Shown: positions 31,791 through 42,597, counted from the first letter of the stretch. The stretch is DNA of 64,000 bases from Cervus elaphus (GCF_910594005.1 NC_057834.1:108341650-108405649); one strand, 5' to 3'. The notes: a model not told the origin generated them from the sequence alone. Translations and numbers: made by a program.

Positions 31791-32299
31791 ATCTTAGCCC
31801 TAGTTTTTTTTTTTTAAGGGAGATTCTTTATTGATATAAGATTTTACTCATTTGTATATATTTATTTCTCATTCATTTACCCAGTCCATCATTTATCTTC
31901 TTAATTAAACAATGAAGGAATATATCACCAAAAACAATAATTGAAAACATTACTGATGTTACATATACCTCTGTGCTCTCTCCCATCTTTCATTGTCTTC
32001 TCCTGTCCTCTTAAAGATGTTACTGTCCTAAACTTAGCCCAAATTTCAGGGCTTGGGAGCAAGTATTCCCCATCACAGCTGTACTTCATTGGACTCAAAT
32101 GGCCATGCCTTTCTACCCCTGCCTCAATCAATCATGAGATATGACAATCCCAGAAAAGATGTGACCTCTGGTGAGGTGACTCTGCAGGCAGGTCCTAAAG
32201 CAACTGGAGGCAGGGGAACAAGTCTTTCTTTGAAGGGGCCTGGGCAGTGCATCTCTGTGTTTACGGCAGCTAACAACTGTGTATGGCATGCTAGTATTA
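31791..32299. other. Unassigned stretch
   Basis: A short T run at about 31805-31816 and AT-rich sequence. The overlapping frames (66-116 codons) on both strands have no domain. Confidence 0.5.
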
Positions 32300-32495
32300 C
32301 ATTGCTCATTTCACCTTCACCCCACACTACAAAGGAGTCAACACCACCATCCCCATTTTACAAATGGGGGAAGGCGCACAAAGAAATCAAGAAATTTGCC
32401 TAAATTCATTTAGCTAATGAGCAGTAGAGTACGGATTAAAATTTGAATTTGGCTTTAGTGCCTATGTACTTAACCACTGGCCCACACTACCTGTC
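32300..32495 (-). mobile_element. MIR-family SINE
   Basis: Reverse MIR: 'catccccattttacaaatgg', 'aaatttgcctaaattcattt', 'agctaatgagcagtagagta', 'gtacttaaccactggcccac'. Confidence 0.88.
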
Positions 32496-33093
32496 ACTGA
32501 GAGTGTGGGGAAGGGGACAGGGAATTATGACCAGAGGCATGGGTGGATTGGATCTGCTAGTTCTTCTATAACGGTACAGCTGGAGAGTTTGATGTTGCCT
32601 GCCTTCTTATCTTCCCTCTGCCTGCCCACACTTCCTCCTCCCCCTCCCTTTCTTTTTTTCTCAAACAGTATTTATTATCATAGGAAGGAAAGTCAAAGTC
32701 AATAGAGTACAAATTGATTTATTAAACAAAGTCCAACATGGGGATTAATAACATAAATACAGACTTCAGTGAAATTGTGCCCTTGTGCTTATTTTTAAAG
32801 CTGTGTTTCAAAAAGGGCTATACATACAAGTTATGGATAATTTTGATCAAATGATAAGAATAGACACTAGTTAGTAAAGGCAAATTCTTGTATTCTTAGA
32901 TTGCCAATATGTAGGTGTTCAAGATTATTCCTTCCTTCATTTCCAAGTGGCACATTCACTTCAAAGCCTGGTTCACAAAGGGAAAATTTTAAAGCACACA
33001 AGCACCATTTAGTATTTTCTCAAAGCCACTGAGTGATATTTTATAATGTTTTCACTTAACCAAGGGCCGGCCAAGTGTCGGGGGTGGGACAGA
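32496..33093. other. Unassigned stretch
   Basis: A pyrimidine-rich run at about 32610-32665 and AT-rich DNA after it. No gene or named repeat is visible. Confidence 0.5.
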
Positions 33094-33159
33094 GGGCTGA
33101 GGGGTTTGGAGGTGGGCTGAGGGGTTTGGAGGTGGGCTGAGGGGTTTGGAGGTGGGCTG
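33094..33159. repeat. 20-bp minisatellite, 3.3 copies
   Basis: Three identical 20-bp units ('gggctgaggggtttggaggt', starting 33094, 33114 and 33134) plus the first six bases of a fourth. Reverse translation gives the proline-rich frame seen at 33009-33251, which is an artefact of the repeat. Confidence 0.97.
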
Positions 33160-33249
33160 CGGAAACACGGGGACCCAAGAGACAAAGTAACCAAGAAGAC
33201 AGCATGAGCCTCACAGACTTGGACTGGAGGATGAGCGTCAGCTTCTCCC

Positions 33250-33395
33250 ACTCACTGGCTCAGTAATGAGTGAGGTCATCTCATGCTCTTGAGCCTCACT
33301 GTCACAACTGAAAACGCCCGTGTCGTCAGATTGTTGTCCGAGTTAAAGGAGATGGTGCCTGTGAAAGAGCCTGGCTCCCTGTAGGTACTAAGAAG
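33250..33395 (+). mobile_element. MIR SINE
   Basis: Sense MIR: 'tgctcttgagcctcactgtc', 'acaactgaaaacgcccgtgt', 'gtccgagttaaaggagatgg', 'gtgcctgtgaaagagcctgg'. Confidence 0.65.
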
Positions 33396-34252
33396 CGCCA
33401 TCTAATGGGAATGAGAAATGACGTTTCAGCCATTTATGATTCAAGAGAGCATCTTTCTTGCATCTTTCTCCTCCTCCAGCCTGTCCTCTTGCAAGATGGG
33501 GATTTCTGCCTTCAGGGGCCCCTAGGGGCTTCGGGGGTGGAGCACTAGCCAAGAGGATAATTCCTCCCTTGCACTCAATCAACCTGGCATTCATCTGCAG
33601 CCAGGGAGAGCAGCCAGACTGATTTCTTGAGGTAAACACACCGAGCAAGCAAGACAGGCCCCACGGAGTTATTTAAAACCCCCATCTGAGAGAGAGCATC
33701 TTGAATCTAAAGTTCTTGCCTAAATATAAACGGCAAAGCTTATTCAACATCAAATCAAATCAATGATAATTTGAGGACTAATTAGCATTTGGGTTTTTTT
33801 TGTTGTTTTTTTTTTTTTTTTTGGCAGCATGGTGATGTGGTGTATAATGCTACGTGACTGGGGAGAAGCATGTAATTATGGAGCTGAATACATTGTCTCC
33901 TGGAGAGTGGGGAAGGAGCATTCTCTAGCCAAAGAGGCCTGTTGTTGGCCAGAGAGTGGATGGGGGTGCAGGCAGGTGGGGCAGAGTCCATGTCTGAATC
34001 TGCTGAGGCCAGGACATCGGCAGCTCCTGGGTGGTCCTGCTTCCCCTCTGACAGAAGGTTTTTCACTTCTAATTGGATCAACAAAGCTTCACCTCTCACT
34101 TTAATTCTGGGCGGTAAAAGAGGAGATGAGATGATTTCAGAAAGGAGTTAAACAAAGGGGAACTAAGATTTGGTCCATTCTTGCTAGAAGCCAGGTGTCA
34201 AAACAACCAGAGCATATGGAGTATTTTCATGTCGTTATGGGTAACCCCTTTA
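33396..34252. other. Repeat-poor block with T-tract
   Basis: No retroposon is recognised over about 850 bases apart from T-runs at 33791-33823. An AT-rich segment just upstream carries 'caaatcaatgataatttgag' and ACTAATTAGC, a homeodomain-type core. Overlapping frames of 69-105 codons on both strands run into the T-tract or conflict. A regulatory role is inference. Confidence 0.35.
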
Positions 34253-34461
34253 TGTGTGTGTCGTTTGCTCAGTCAGGTCCGACTCTGTGACCCCATGGAC
34301 TGTAGCCCACCAAGCTCCTCTGTCCATGTAGTTCTCCAGGCAAGAATACTGGAATGGGCAGTCATTCCCTTTTCCAGGGGATCTTCTCGACCCAGGGATT
34401 GAACCCGGGTCTCCCACATTGCAGGCAGATTCTTTACCATCTGAGCCACCAGGGAAGCCTT
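34253..34461 (-). mobile_element. Bov-tA SINE
   Basis: Reverse unit: 'gtgtgtcgtttgctcagtca', 'gactctgtgaccccatggac', 'aggggatcttctcgacccag', 'cccacattgcaggcagattc', 'tgagccaccagggaagcctt'. Confidence 0.95.
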
Positions 34462-34469
34462 ATAGAATA

Positions 34470-34610
34470 CCAGTTTGATCCTTAGAATGGCCCTATGAGA
34501 TCAGTACAATTGTTTTCTTTATTCTGATGAGAAAACAGGTTCTGAAGGGTTAAGAACTTTCCTAAGGTTCAGATCAAAGCTTCCTATGCTTAATATACTT
34601 CTGGTTCCAG
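34470..34610 (-). mobile_element. MIR SINE
   Basis: Reverse MIR: 'tggccctatgagatcagtac', 'tctgatgagaaaacaggttc', 'agggttaagaactttcctaa'. A second short piece ('agtgtcaccaggcagcaagt') lies at about 34734-34753. Confidence 0.75.
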
Positions 34611-36194
34611 ATTTTTGGTGCTTATTTCTATGCTGTAAATATATTGTTTGTTCAGTCTCAAGAAGCTTATGGAAGGTGGTATGTTCTCAGAGACGAGAAG
34701 GCCCTAGCTTAGCAAGATAAAAAGATTCACCCAGTGTCACCAGGCAGCAAGTGGCCAAGTCTAAAGTCTAAGAGAAAGGTGAAATTAGAACAGAAAAAAT
34801 AATTACAAAGAAATATTAGCTCTGATTAAAAAAAAAAAGATAAAATTCAAAGAGCACATAATGCTTGTGTAAACGGTTCACATGGGGTGAATAGTCCCCT
34901 GAAGCAAGAGACATAGTTGAAATGCGGTGTCTACAATCTGTTCCCCTGTCTCCTTGAATCTACTCCCTTAGGCCTGGGGTTTATCACCACATGCCCCAGG
35001 ATTCAGGTGCCCAATCCACGACTCTGGCCTGAGATCTGCAAGCAAGAGAGGACAAGAATCTCTAAAGTGCTGAACCTGACCCAGTGGTAGTGCCTGCCTC
35101 AGGTGTTAGGTTGAGAAAGATTCTGAGGCCCATTAGGGCTCAGCGGGAAAGAGGGACAAGTTTGCCAGTGGTATTTATGCTGGTGACATATGTACCAGGC
35201 CCTGGCCGTGCCTATGTTCTGGTTAATCCAGCTGCTCCTCTAGTTTCTCTTTGCACAGTGAATATATATAGCAGGATATATTCTAATGAGACTCAGGTTG
35301 AGACAGCTGAGTTCTGTAGGAGTCCCCAGCATGCACACTCAATGCACTCAGCAGTTAACCACATCCCTTTTCTTCAAAGGACTCTGAGATACTTCATTTT
35401 AACATTTAGACGTGATCAACCAAGAGGCAGGTGTCTTGGAACAGAAAAACACAGTAAGAAAAATAAAACTCTTTGGATTGAACTTTTTTCCCCCCAGATT
35501 GAATATTAAGAGGCCAGAGAGAGGCTGCTTTTCTAAGCATGATGAGGGTGATTCAAATTATACTCACTCAACTGGGGATGGCCTGATGGGGGTCCAATTG
35601 CTGAGCACCATGTTGGACATAAAAAGTGAGACAATTAGTTTTCTCAAGAATCTATCAAGATGTCTTAATTGGCATCAGGAAACAAGAGCTTGCTTGTTCT
35701 CTCTATTTTTAATATGATGAGGAAAAATTCAAAGAGCTGAGGCCTGAGGATATTGGCACAAGCAATTGTCATGAATAGATTAGCAATTGCATTAAATTAC
35801 GGTCTAGATTACCATCTGATTTTGACAAGAAATCAATTCTTTATTGAGCATCTACTGTATACCTGTATGCTAGATTTTCCTACAAAGACGGATGATGCAT
35901 TATTTATAATATGTATTCAGTTAACATATAGAAGGTATTTGGGCGGCCCTACCATCAAAGATATGTACAAAATAAGGCTGTTAACATAGAATTAGATAAT
36001 ATATGTGGAAGAAGGAAGAGGCAAAATCACTAGTTATGTAGGCTAATATGGTCACTATTGCTGAGAATTCAGATTAGCTCTGAGCTTCCTGGCAGACAGG
36101 TAAGATGGAGACTTTGATGATGCTTGTTTGCAGTACCAGAGGAAGTAAGATGACTTGAAAATGTGAACTTTTTGTTATACTAATTTCTAAAAGA
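34611..36194. other. 1.6-kb stretch with no recognised gene
   Basis: Only a short reverse L2-like piece (about 35830-35880, 'ttctttattgagcatctact') is visible. The longest frame, 141 codons at 35084-35509, has no domain, no codon bias and overlaps a 101-codon frame in another phase. It is best treated as chance. Confidence 0.5.
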
Positions 36195-36318
36195 ACTTGG
36201 ATGGGCAGCTTCCTAAGGGCAGTGACTGAGTCTTATTTATCTTGAGATCTTGGTCACCTGGCAAAGTACCTGGCATGTACTGAATATATAACAGAAGAGG
36301 GTTTGTTGAATTTATTCC
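36195..36318 (+). mobile_element. L2 LINE 3' end
   Basis: Sense L2: 'cttcctaagggcagtgactg', 'agtcttatttatcttgagat', 'gtacctggcatgtactgaat', then GGGTTTGTTGAATTT. Confidence 0.75.
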
Positions 36319-36334
36319 ACTGATACATTGAGAA

Positions 36335-36475
36335 TAAAGAGAGAGATGATTGGAACTCAATGGGCATGAATCTGAGCAAACTCTGGGAGAAGGTGAAGGA
36401 CAGGGAAGCCTGGTGTGCTGCAGTCCATGGGGTCACAGAGTCGGGCATGACTCTGAGACTGAATAACAGCAATGC
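36335..36475 (+). mobile_element. BovB 3' end, short
   Basis: 'gagcaaactctgggagaagg', 'gacagggaagcctggtgtgc' and 'gcagtccatggggtcacaga', ending in 'ctgaataacagc'. A strongly 5'-truncated BovB/ART2A copy. Confidence 0.88.
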
Positions 36476-36724
36476 CAATTTAAAGCAAGTATGCGACTTT
36501 CTGAGGATGAGCCAAATACAAAGGTAAAACTCAGAATACTGAAAGGAGCACAGGCGTAGAGGCAGACCATTGAGTACTTTTGGCAATAGCATCATCCAAA
36601 GGCCCCTGAGGGGAAATAACAATCTTTACTCTGCCACCAAATAGTGACAAAGGGCAAGGAGACTGATGGGTGTGTGAGGGCTCTGTCTACATACTGCTAT
36701 GGCAAGAAGGAGAAGGGGGCCTTA

Positions 36725-37270
36725 TCAGTCAGGGTGCAAACTGGAAACAAGACATTGTAAGTGTATGAATTGAAATACATTTAATGTAGGGAATTAGGCA
36801 CATAGGTAATGGAGGGTCTAAGAAGGCAAGAGGGGCTGGTGAGGCAACTCAGAGATCAGCTGCATCAGGGAGCCACTAGAGCTTTTAACCTAGAGGGAGG
36901 AAGTGGTGCTGCTAAAGCTGGAATCACCTGGGGGGAGCTGAAACCATAGCACAGCATGCCAGGTGGTGGCTTGAGCTATGTTGAGGATGCAACTACTGCT
37001 AGAGATGCTGCCCTAAGAAGAGGGCATGGGGTAGCTGGCTTTCCCCTCCCTCACCCTCTAATCTCTTGCCTCCCATTGGATGTCAGATGAGTACTTCTTT
37101 CCTACAAAAAGTGACCAGGGAGTTCTACGTTTGTATAAAGAGCCCTAGGTCACTGTTCTCAGTTTATTGCCCCAGGGGAGTATCAGAGACCCAAATGGGG
37201 CCAATCAGTTTTGATCTCTTGGAATTTTAGAACAGGAACCTATAAAGAGAGGTCAATAACTTAACCAGTA
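36725..37270. mobile_element. Unassigned ancient LTR-like repeat (family A)
   Basis: Starts 'tatcagtcagggtgcaaact' and continues 'aatacatttaatgtagggaa' and GGAATTAGG, resembling the blocks at 3550 and 46121. The class is inferred. Confidence 0.35.
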
Positions 37271-37594
37271 GCTCCATTTGGAGTCATACTTCTTGTGATA
37301 CAAAGATAAGTCATTCTGCAGAAAGAGAAAATAGTAAAGAAATTATGCAGAGAGGAGTGAGAGGAGTCCTAAGAGTGTTTGAACCCTCAGTTCAGAGGGT
37401 CTCTGCTACATTTCTGCCCATGAATTTCATGAATCATAACAAAAAATTGTATCATAAAGCCCCCCTTTTGTTTATGCTAGTTCAAGTTTGTGTTCTGTTA
37501 TGTGCAAACAAACAAACAAACAAAACCTAATCTACAAAGGATGTGAAAATAGAATATGAAGCAGAAAATGTGTTTGAGAGTAAAATATCAATAG
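37271..37594. other. Unassigned stretch
   Basis: No recognised gene. A short AAAC repeat lies at about 37507-37524. Confidence 0.45.
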
Positions 37595-37695
37595 CCACTG
37601 ACACTGGGGTATATAACCTGTGGATTTTATTCTGTAAACAGTGGGGAGCCTTTGCAAGTTTTTGAGGAAGGAAGTCAAATGCATCTTCCTGTGTT
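37595..37695 (-). mobile_element. L2 LINE fragment, antisense
   Basis: 'ggattttattctgtaaacag', 'tggggagcctttgcaagttt' and 'ttgaggaaggaagtcaaatg' match the reverse L2 ORF2 end. Confidence 0.65.
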
Positions 37696-38164
37696 AAATG
37701 AAAAGACCTTAGTTGACACCTGAGGAAAATGGGAACCCCTCTCCTTGTCAACCCTGTGTGTGAGAAGAAACAATCAGTAACCCTAGAGGTGTGTTCTTTC
37801 CGATAACCACCCGCCCCCAATATCCCGACCTACATGAATGCCTGCTACACATTTCCCTGATTCCAAAACCTTCTTTCCTGGCAAATTTGTTGTCTTACAG
37901 TTATCAGCTCTCTGCCTACGAGAGAATTGTTCTTCTAGAACCACTTCTATCACCATGGAAAGATGCCAAATGTCTGCTAGTTGAAGAAGAGGGTTATATG
38001 CCACACATCAGAAAGAAGACAAAGATTTACAATGCATGCTTGGATTAGCTAAAAAAATTCATTCTTTCTGCCTTTCAGGTCTTAAATTTCTAGGTGAGTA
38101 AAGATGGAGATTCCCTGGGGAAGGATAAGAGCCTGAGGCCATTAATCAAGTGGATGCGGGGAGG
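37696..38164. other. Unassigned stretch
   Basis: Opposing frames of 73 and 85 codons overlap. There are no domains and no named repeat. Confidence 0.5.
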
Positions 38165-38340
38165 CAGTGATGATGTGGATTAGGGAATCAGAAACCCTGA
38201 GCTGTGAACCCAGCTCTCATACTAATCTGTTCTTTAGCATAGGCCAGTTCTATCCACTCTCTGCTCCTCAGGTTCCTCATCTGTAAACTATAGGAGTTGG
38301 TAACTTTAGAGGTCTCCCATTTGATGGTTCTCTGTGTCTG
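38165..38340 (+). mobile_element. MIR SINE
   Basis: Sense MIR: 'agaaaccctgagctgtgaac', 'ccagctctcatactaatctg', 'ctcaggttcctcatctgtaa', 'actataggagttggtaactt'. Confidence 0.8.
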
Positions 38341-38471
38341 AATATGCCTTAGAGGCAGAGACATGGCTCCAGGTCTGGGTCACAGTCTCTGAGGACAGCC
38401 CACTTCCTGGGCAGCTCCCTAGGCCAGGCCCGTACACACATCTGAAGGGGTCTTTCCCAGGTTTTGTGGCA
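38341..38471. other. Unassigned stretch
   Basis: Short GC-rich interval between MIR and BOV-A2. Nothing recognised. Confidence 0.4.
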
Positions 38472-38757
38472 ACTGCTGCTGCTGCGGCTAAGTCGCGTCA
38501 GTCGTGTCCGACTCTGTGCGACCCCATAGACGACAGCCCACCAGGCTCCCCCGTCCCTGGGATTCTCCAGGTAAGAACACTGGAGTGGGCTGCCATTTCC
38601 TTCTCCAATGCATGAAAGTGAAAAGGGAAAGTGAAGTTGCTCAGTCGTGGCCGACTCTTAGCGACCCCATGGACTGCAGCCCACCAGGCTCCTCCGTCCA
38701 TGGGATTTTCCAGACAAGAGTATTGGAGCGGGGTGCCATTGCCTTCTCCTCCTGGAG
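38472..38757 (-). mobile_element. BOV-A2 dimeric SINE, young-looking
   Basis: Reverse dimer. It opens with 'ctgctgctgctgcggctaag', then 'gtcgtgtccgactctgtgcg' and the linker 'ccttctccaatgcatgaaag', then a second unit ('cgaccccatggactgcagcc', 'gggattttccagacaagagt'). Many CpG sites are still intact, which suggests recent insertion. Confidence 0.95.
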
Positions 38758-39117
38758 GCTAAACATCTGTGGGTTGTCCACTCAGAATGCAACATCAGCA
38801 CAGACTTTTAAGTGATGCCTCAAAGTTCCATCTGGAGATTTCAGGAGGATCCATTTCCTCCGCTACCAGCTCAGATTCACTTTGCATTAGTGGGAATAAG
38901 ATGTCTAGCATGAAGTGAGAAGTGAGGAACTATTTAATGGAATAAGGAACAAGCTCAAGTCTTCCCTGAATGTTCCAACCCACCCTCATCTCAGACCTCC
39001 CCTGACAGTTATGGGAGCTCAGTCCAGCCCTGGGTCACTTTGTCTCTTGAAATTCTCCCTCATTTTTTATGTGTGTCCAGTTCAGATCCCTAGCCTTGCT
39101 TGAATCAGTTTTAGTTC
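38758..39117. other. Unassigned stretch
   Basis: About 360 bases with no recognised gene or repeat. Some text at 38955-39100 ('aatgttccaacccaccctca') is faintly L2-like. Confidence 0.4.
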
Positions 39118-39233
39118 AAGGGCAAATATTTACTGGGAATCTCCTCTCTGCCAGGCATTGTGCTGCCCACTGAAGGTAAAGAGACTGAAGGTGCAGTCCT
39201 TGCCTTTGAAGAACTCACTGTCTAGAGAGGAAT
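39118..39233 (-). mobile_element. L2 LINE 3' end, antisense, split by SINE
   Basis: 'gggcaaatatttactgggaa', 'gccaggcattgtgctgccca', 'cagtccttgcctttgaagaa' and 'ctcactgtctagagaggaat'. It probably resumes at 39428-39480 ('ggaatacagacaagtaaaca'). Confidence 0.8.
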
Positions 39234-39427
39234 TGTTGTTTAGTCACTAAATTGTGTCCGACTCTTTGCAACCCTTCCAGGCTCCTCTGTCCATGGAATT
39301 CTTTAGGCAAGAATACTGGAGTGGGTTGCCATTTCCTTCTCCAGGGGATCTTCCCAACCCAGAGATTGAACCCTGTCTTCTGCATTGGCAGGCAGGTTCT
39401 TTACCGCTGAGCCACCCGGGAAGCCCT
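39234..39427 (-). mobile_element. Bov-tA SINE inside L2
   Basis: Reverse: 'gttgtttagtcactaaattg', 'tgtccgactctttgcaaccc', 'ggcaagaatactggagtggg', 'tgcattggcaggcaggttct', 'ctgagccacccgggaagccc'. The ATGGACTGTAGCCC segment is deleted. Confidence 0.95.
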
Positions 39428-39484
39428 GATGGAATACAGACAAGTAAACAGATGTTTACATGAAGTATGGTAGGATAAAGGGAT

Positions 39485-39950
39485 GTGTTTGTTTTCTAAC
39501 TTGTAACAAAGCACTTGTAACAAATTTAGCAGCTGAAAATAATACTCATGTCTTAGCTCACAGTGTATAGGTCAGTACCTCGATGAACTCATATGGGTTC
39601 TCAGCTTTAGGGCCTCATAAGGTCAAGGTCCAGGTGTCAGCTGGCCTGGGCTCTTATGTGGAAGCTAAGGAGAAGAATTCACTTCCAAATCATTTACGTT
39701 GGTGGCAAAATCCAGTTCCTTGAGGCTGTAGGTCCAGGGTGCTTGTTTCTTTGCTGACTGTTCATCTCCCTAGAGGTCAGTTACTTTCCTTTTCACATGG
39801 CCCCTTCCCTTCATCTCCAAGGCAATGGAGGATGGAGTCTTTCTCGTATTTCGACTCTTAGCTTTTCTCTTCTGCCAAATCTCCTTGCTTTCCTCTCCTG
39901 CCTTTTCTTCTGCCACCAGCCTGAAAAAGTACTGTACTTTCAGGGGTTCT
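39485..39950. mobile_element. MaLR/MLT1-like ancient LTR
   Basis: 'cttgtaacaaatttagcagc', 'tgtcttagctcacagtgtat', 'gggttctcagctttagggcc', 'aatccagttccttgaggctg', 'tcacatggccccttcccttc' follow the MLT1 LTR order. The subfamily is not determined. Confidence 0.6.
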
Positions 39951-40399
39951 TATGATTATATCTGGCTCACCTGTCTATGCTCCTTTCTTTAAAAACCCAG
40001 CTGTGCCTTATAACACAGTCATAAGAGTGACAGCTCATCACATTTACAGATTCCAGGGGGATCTTCAGGGGGATGGGGGATCTTCAGGGCCGTTCCAAGA
40101 AATTCTGCATGCTATAAGGTGGGTAGAGGATGTTAGGAAGCACAGAGTGACTGAGAACAAACACCTTGATTCCCACAAGATCATGGAAAGGCCTTTGACA
40201 GAGGATTTACTTGATTGGATTTTTGGAGCAAAATTCCACTTAAGCAGGGAGAGAAAGGGAGTGAAGGGAGCTATTTGGAAAAGACCAATGGAAGAGCACT
40301 GGCAAGCTCAATATTCTCTTTTCTCCCCAGCATCTCACCCATTGCTGTGCATATTAGAGTGTTTGAACAACATTTTCTTGACATATTTGCTGACTGTTT
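39951..40399. other. Unassigned stretch
   Basis: A 153-codon forward frame (39952-40413) spans it but has no domain and overlaps a frame in another phase. A local duplication, 'gggggatcttcaggg', occurs twice at about 40056-40090. Confidence 0.45.
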
Positions 40400-40495
40400 A
40401 TAGGTTGTTGTAATGATGAAATTATGTAATGCTTAAAGTACTTAAAACAGCATTTGGAACAAACTAAATGATTACCGTGAACTAGCTATTGTCAT
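40400..40495 (+). mobile_element. MIR SINE 3' part
   Basis: 'ggttgttgtaatgatgaaat', 'tatgtaatgcttaaagtact' and 'taaaacagcatttggaacaa' fit the sense MIR 3' half. Confidence 0.65.
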
Positions 40496-40542
40496 TTTAC
40501 AACTCAAAATAGGAGACCTCTTGCAAATAGGTCTGGAATATG

Positions 40543-40720
40543 TATTCATTCATTTAACAAATATTTATTAAGAACATACTAAATGTCATTGTGAGGCCAT
40601 GGGAGGACAGTGGAGGGCAAAGCAGATGATCCTGACCTCATGGAGTTTACTGTCTGGTGTGGGGAGGCAGACAAGCAAAGGGATGGCTCTAACATGTATG
40701 TCAAGGGCTATATAGGTCAG
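40543..40720 (-). mobile_element. L2 LINE 3' end, antisense
   Basis: 'attcatttaacaaatattta', 'ttaagaacatactaaatgtc', 'ctgacctcatggagtttact', 'gtctggtgtggggaggcaga'. Confidence 0.85.
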
Positions 40721-40904
40721 GTGCCACCCTGGTCATGTCTCTGATCCTTAGAAAGTTGTTCCTTCCTTATCTGCCTAGTGATTAAGCATAAGCATCCTTC
40801 TTTAGGTTGACTTTCCTCTCTGATCCAAAACCCTCCTCATTCATATTCTTATTATCTTCCCCCACCACTTAATTCCTTTTTGCTTTGCCCGCCTTCTCTC
40901 CTGG
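40721..40904. other. Unassigned stretch, perhaps L2-derived
   Basis: Text preceding the L2 end at 40905 may be its more decayed 5' side. It is not distinct enough to call. Confidence 0.35.
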
Positions 40905-41003
40905 ATTTGATTTTCACAAAGATAGAAACTCAAGACTATTCACACTTTGTCCCCAGTGCCCAGCACCATGCAAAACCCTCAGTAAATCAATGCTGAATCA
41001 GTG
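40905..41003 (+). mobile_element. L2 LINE 3' end
   Basis: 'acactttgtccccagtgccc', 'agcaccatgcaaaaccctca' and 'gtaaatcaatgctgaatcag' give the sense L2 3' signature. Confidence 0.65.
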
Positions 41004-41309
41004 AGCTCTCAGCTTAGACTCTGCTTTCCTGTTTGGATCAAACCCACCTTTTTAGTTTAGTTTAAATAAACATTTGCATAGCACCTGTTTTGTGCCAGTA
41101 AGTAAGCAACAGAGCCAAGATTCAAACCCGGACAATCTGTTGCACGTGACTCAGGTAGGGGTGCAGCTTCAGACCTTCCCACCCAGGTTTGTATCTGTTA
41201 TGACAAACAACAAAACAAATGAACAAAAACAATCACCACAGCTACTTAGGAGCATTGTAGCAAGATTCATGTACTGAATTTACAGCACAGATTCCTACGA
41301 CCACAGTGG

Positions 41310-41450
41310 GGAGTAAGAATTATTATCTTCATTTTCGAGATAAGGATTCTGCCCCACGGGGAGGTTAAGTCACTTGCATGTGGCCACAGGCCACCATGCT
41401 GCAGACCTGAGGCTTAAACACAGTCTGTTTGATTCCAACCCTGAGCTCTT
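41310..41450 (-). mobile_element. MIR SINE
   Basis: Reverse MIR: 'aattattatcttcattttcg', 'acggggaggttaagtcactt', 'gcatgtggccacaggccacc', 'tctgtttgattccaaccctg'. Confidence 0.85.
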
Positions 41451-41490
41451 TGCAGGAAGATTTAGTGCTTTGACCAGTCATTTTCATTGA

Positions 41491-41572
41491 TTGTTCCTTT
41501 TCTTTTGCAGTGACTTCCTCTGCTAGCATCATGGGACCACTCTCTCTGATACACTTTTAAAGCATTCAGGAG
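41491..41572 (+). other. Strong splice-acceptor-like site and possible 62-bp exon
   Basis: A long pyrimidine tract ends in 'ttccttttcttttgcag' (AG at 41509-41510). The first plausible donor is 'caggag|gtagtc' (GT at 41573-41574). The interval has stops in at least one frame, so any exon would probably be non-coding. Such pairs also arise by chance. Confidence 0.2.
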
Positions 41573-42437
41573 GTAGTCAAAATCTTGGTATTTCAGACAC
41601 AAATAGCATAAACCAGCTCACCACGATGTCACCCTGTTCTAACAGAACAAAAGATCAGTTTCGCTGTGTCAGTCAGCTCATGCCCTATGTCTTCTGAGTC
41701 CTCATCTCAGGACTGCAGTCTTAACAGTGAAAGAACTATGAAATATGAAAGAACTCGTATTTTTCCAGGGCACCACAGAGAGCCTGAGTGGCTTCATTAG
41801 CTCATTCTCCATTGATAAGACTTCTCCTGAAATCATTTTTTTTTGTTACCCAAGAGAGATAGGTCCATGAACATGCAGCTACACCAAATAATGTGTAAAC
41901 TCCAAGGGTCAGCTGTTTAGGCAAGGCCCAGCTATATCCAACTTACACCCCAGCACCCAACACAGGACCTTGCACACAGAAACTGCTCATAAATGCTTGT
42001 ATGATGAGAGAAGAAAGGAACTAAAAACATGAAAATATATATTCCCCTTGTGTTTAGTAGTAGGGCTGTGTTTGAAAGAACGATGTGTTGACATTTGGCA
42101 CAAATGGAGTAAATTAGAGCAGTGCCTATCAAACTATCTGTGGGGAAAACCTAGACTCCTCTTTCATTGCTAATCAACTGAGGATTGATACAGAGTCCTA
42201 CTAGTGGCTTGTACTTTGTACCACAAGCAACCTGTCTCTGAATTCAACAGGACCCTAGTCAGCATCTTGTACAATAAATAAGACAAGACACTAATCACAT
42301 ACTGGAAAACCAAAGCAATGTGAAATTGCTATTATAAGAGTCTCTAAAAGCTCACCATCAATTTCTATACTTATCACATACCAGAGACAAACAATTAACA
42401 ATGCAGCCTTGGTCCCTGAATCACACAGAGTAGCATC
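41573..42437. other. Unassigned stretch
   Basis: Contains a possible sense L2/MIR end at about 41940-42010 ('cccaacacaggaccttgcac', 'actgctcataaatgcttgta'). Otherwise nothing is recognised. Confidence 0.45.
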
Positions 42438-42590
42438 CTTTAGAGCATGGCCTTGGACTCACAGTTGGGTTAGAGTCTAACTAGATTGATTTCGAGGAAG
42501 CTACTTAACCTCTCTCAACCTCCCAAATTTCTTCATCTCTAAAATGAGGAAAATAATCATACTTCCCCTCTGGGGTTGGACTGAGCGTCC
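42438..42590 (+). mobile_element. MIR SINE
   Basis: Sense MIR: 'agcatggccttggactcaca', 'gaagctacttaacctctctc', 'ttcttcatctctaaaatgag', 'aaaataatcatacttcccct'. Confidence 0.88.
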
Positions 42591-42597
42591 AATGGAA

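Noticed and set aside
33009..33251. Proline-rich reverse frame
   Set aside because: Produced by the 20-bp minisatellite.
35084..35509. 141-codon forward frame
   Set aside because: No recognisable family, and an overlapping frame in another phase. Probably chance.
38472..38757. Local CpG cluster as a CpG-island promoter
   Set aside because: CpGs belong to a young BOV-A2 SINE and the stretch is under 300 bp.
39952..40413. 153-codon forward frame
   Set aside because: Starts at the end of an LTR-like repeat, overlaps another frame and shows no domain.
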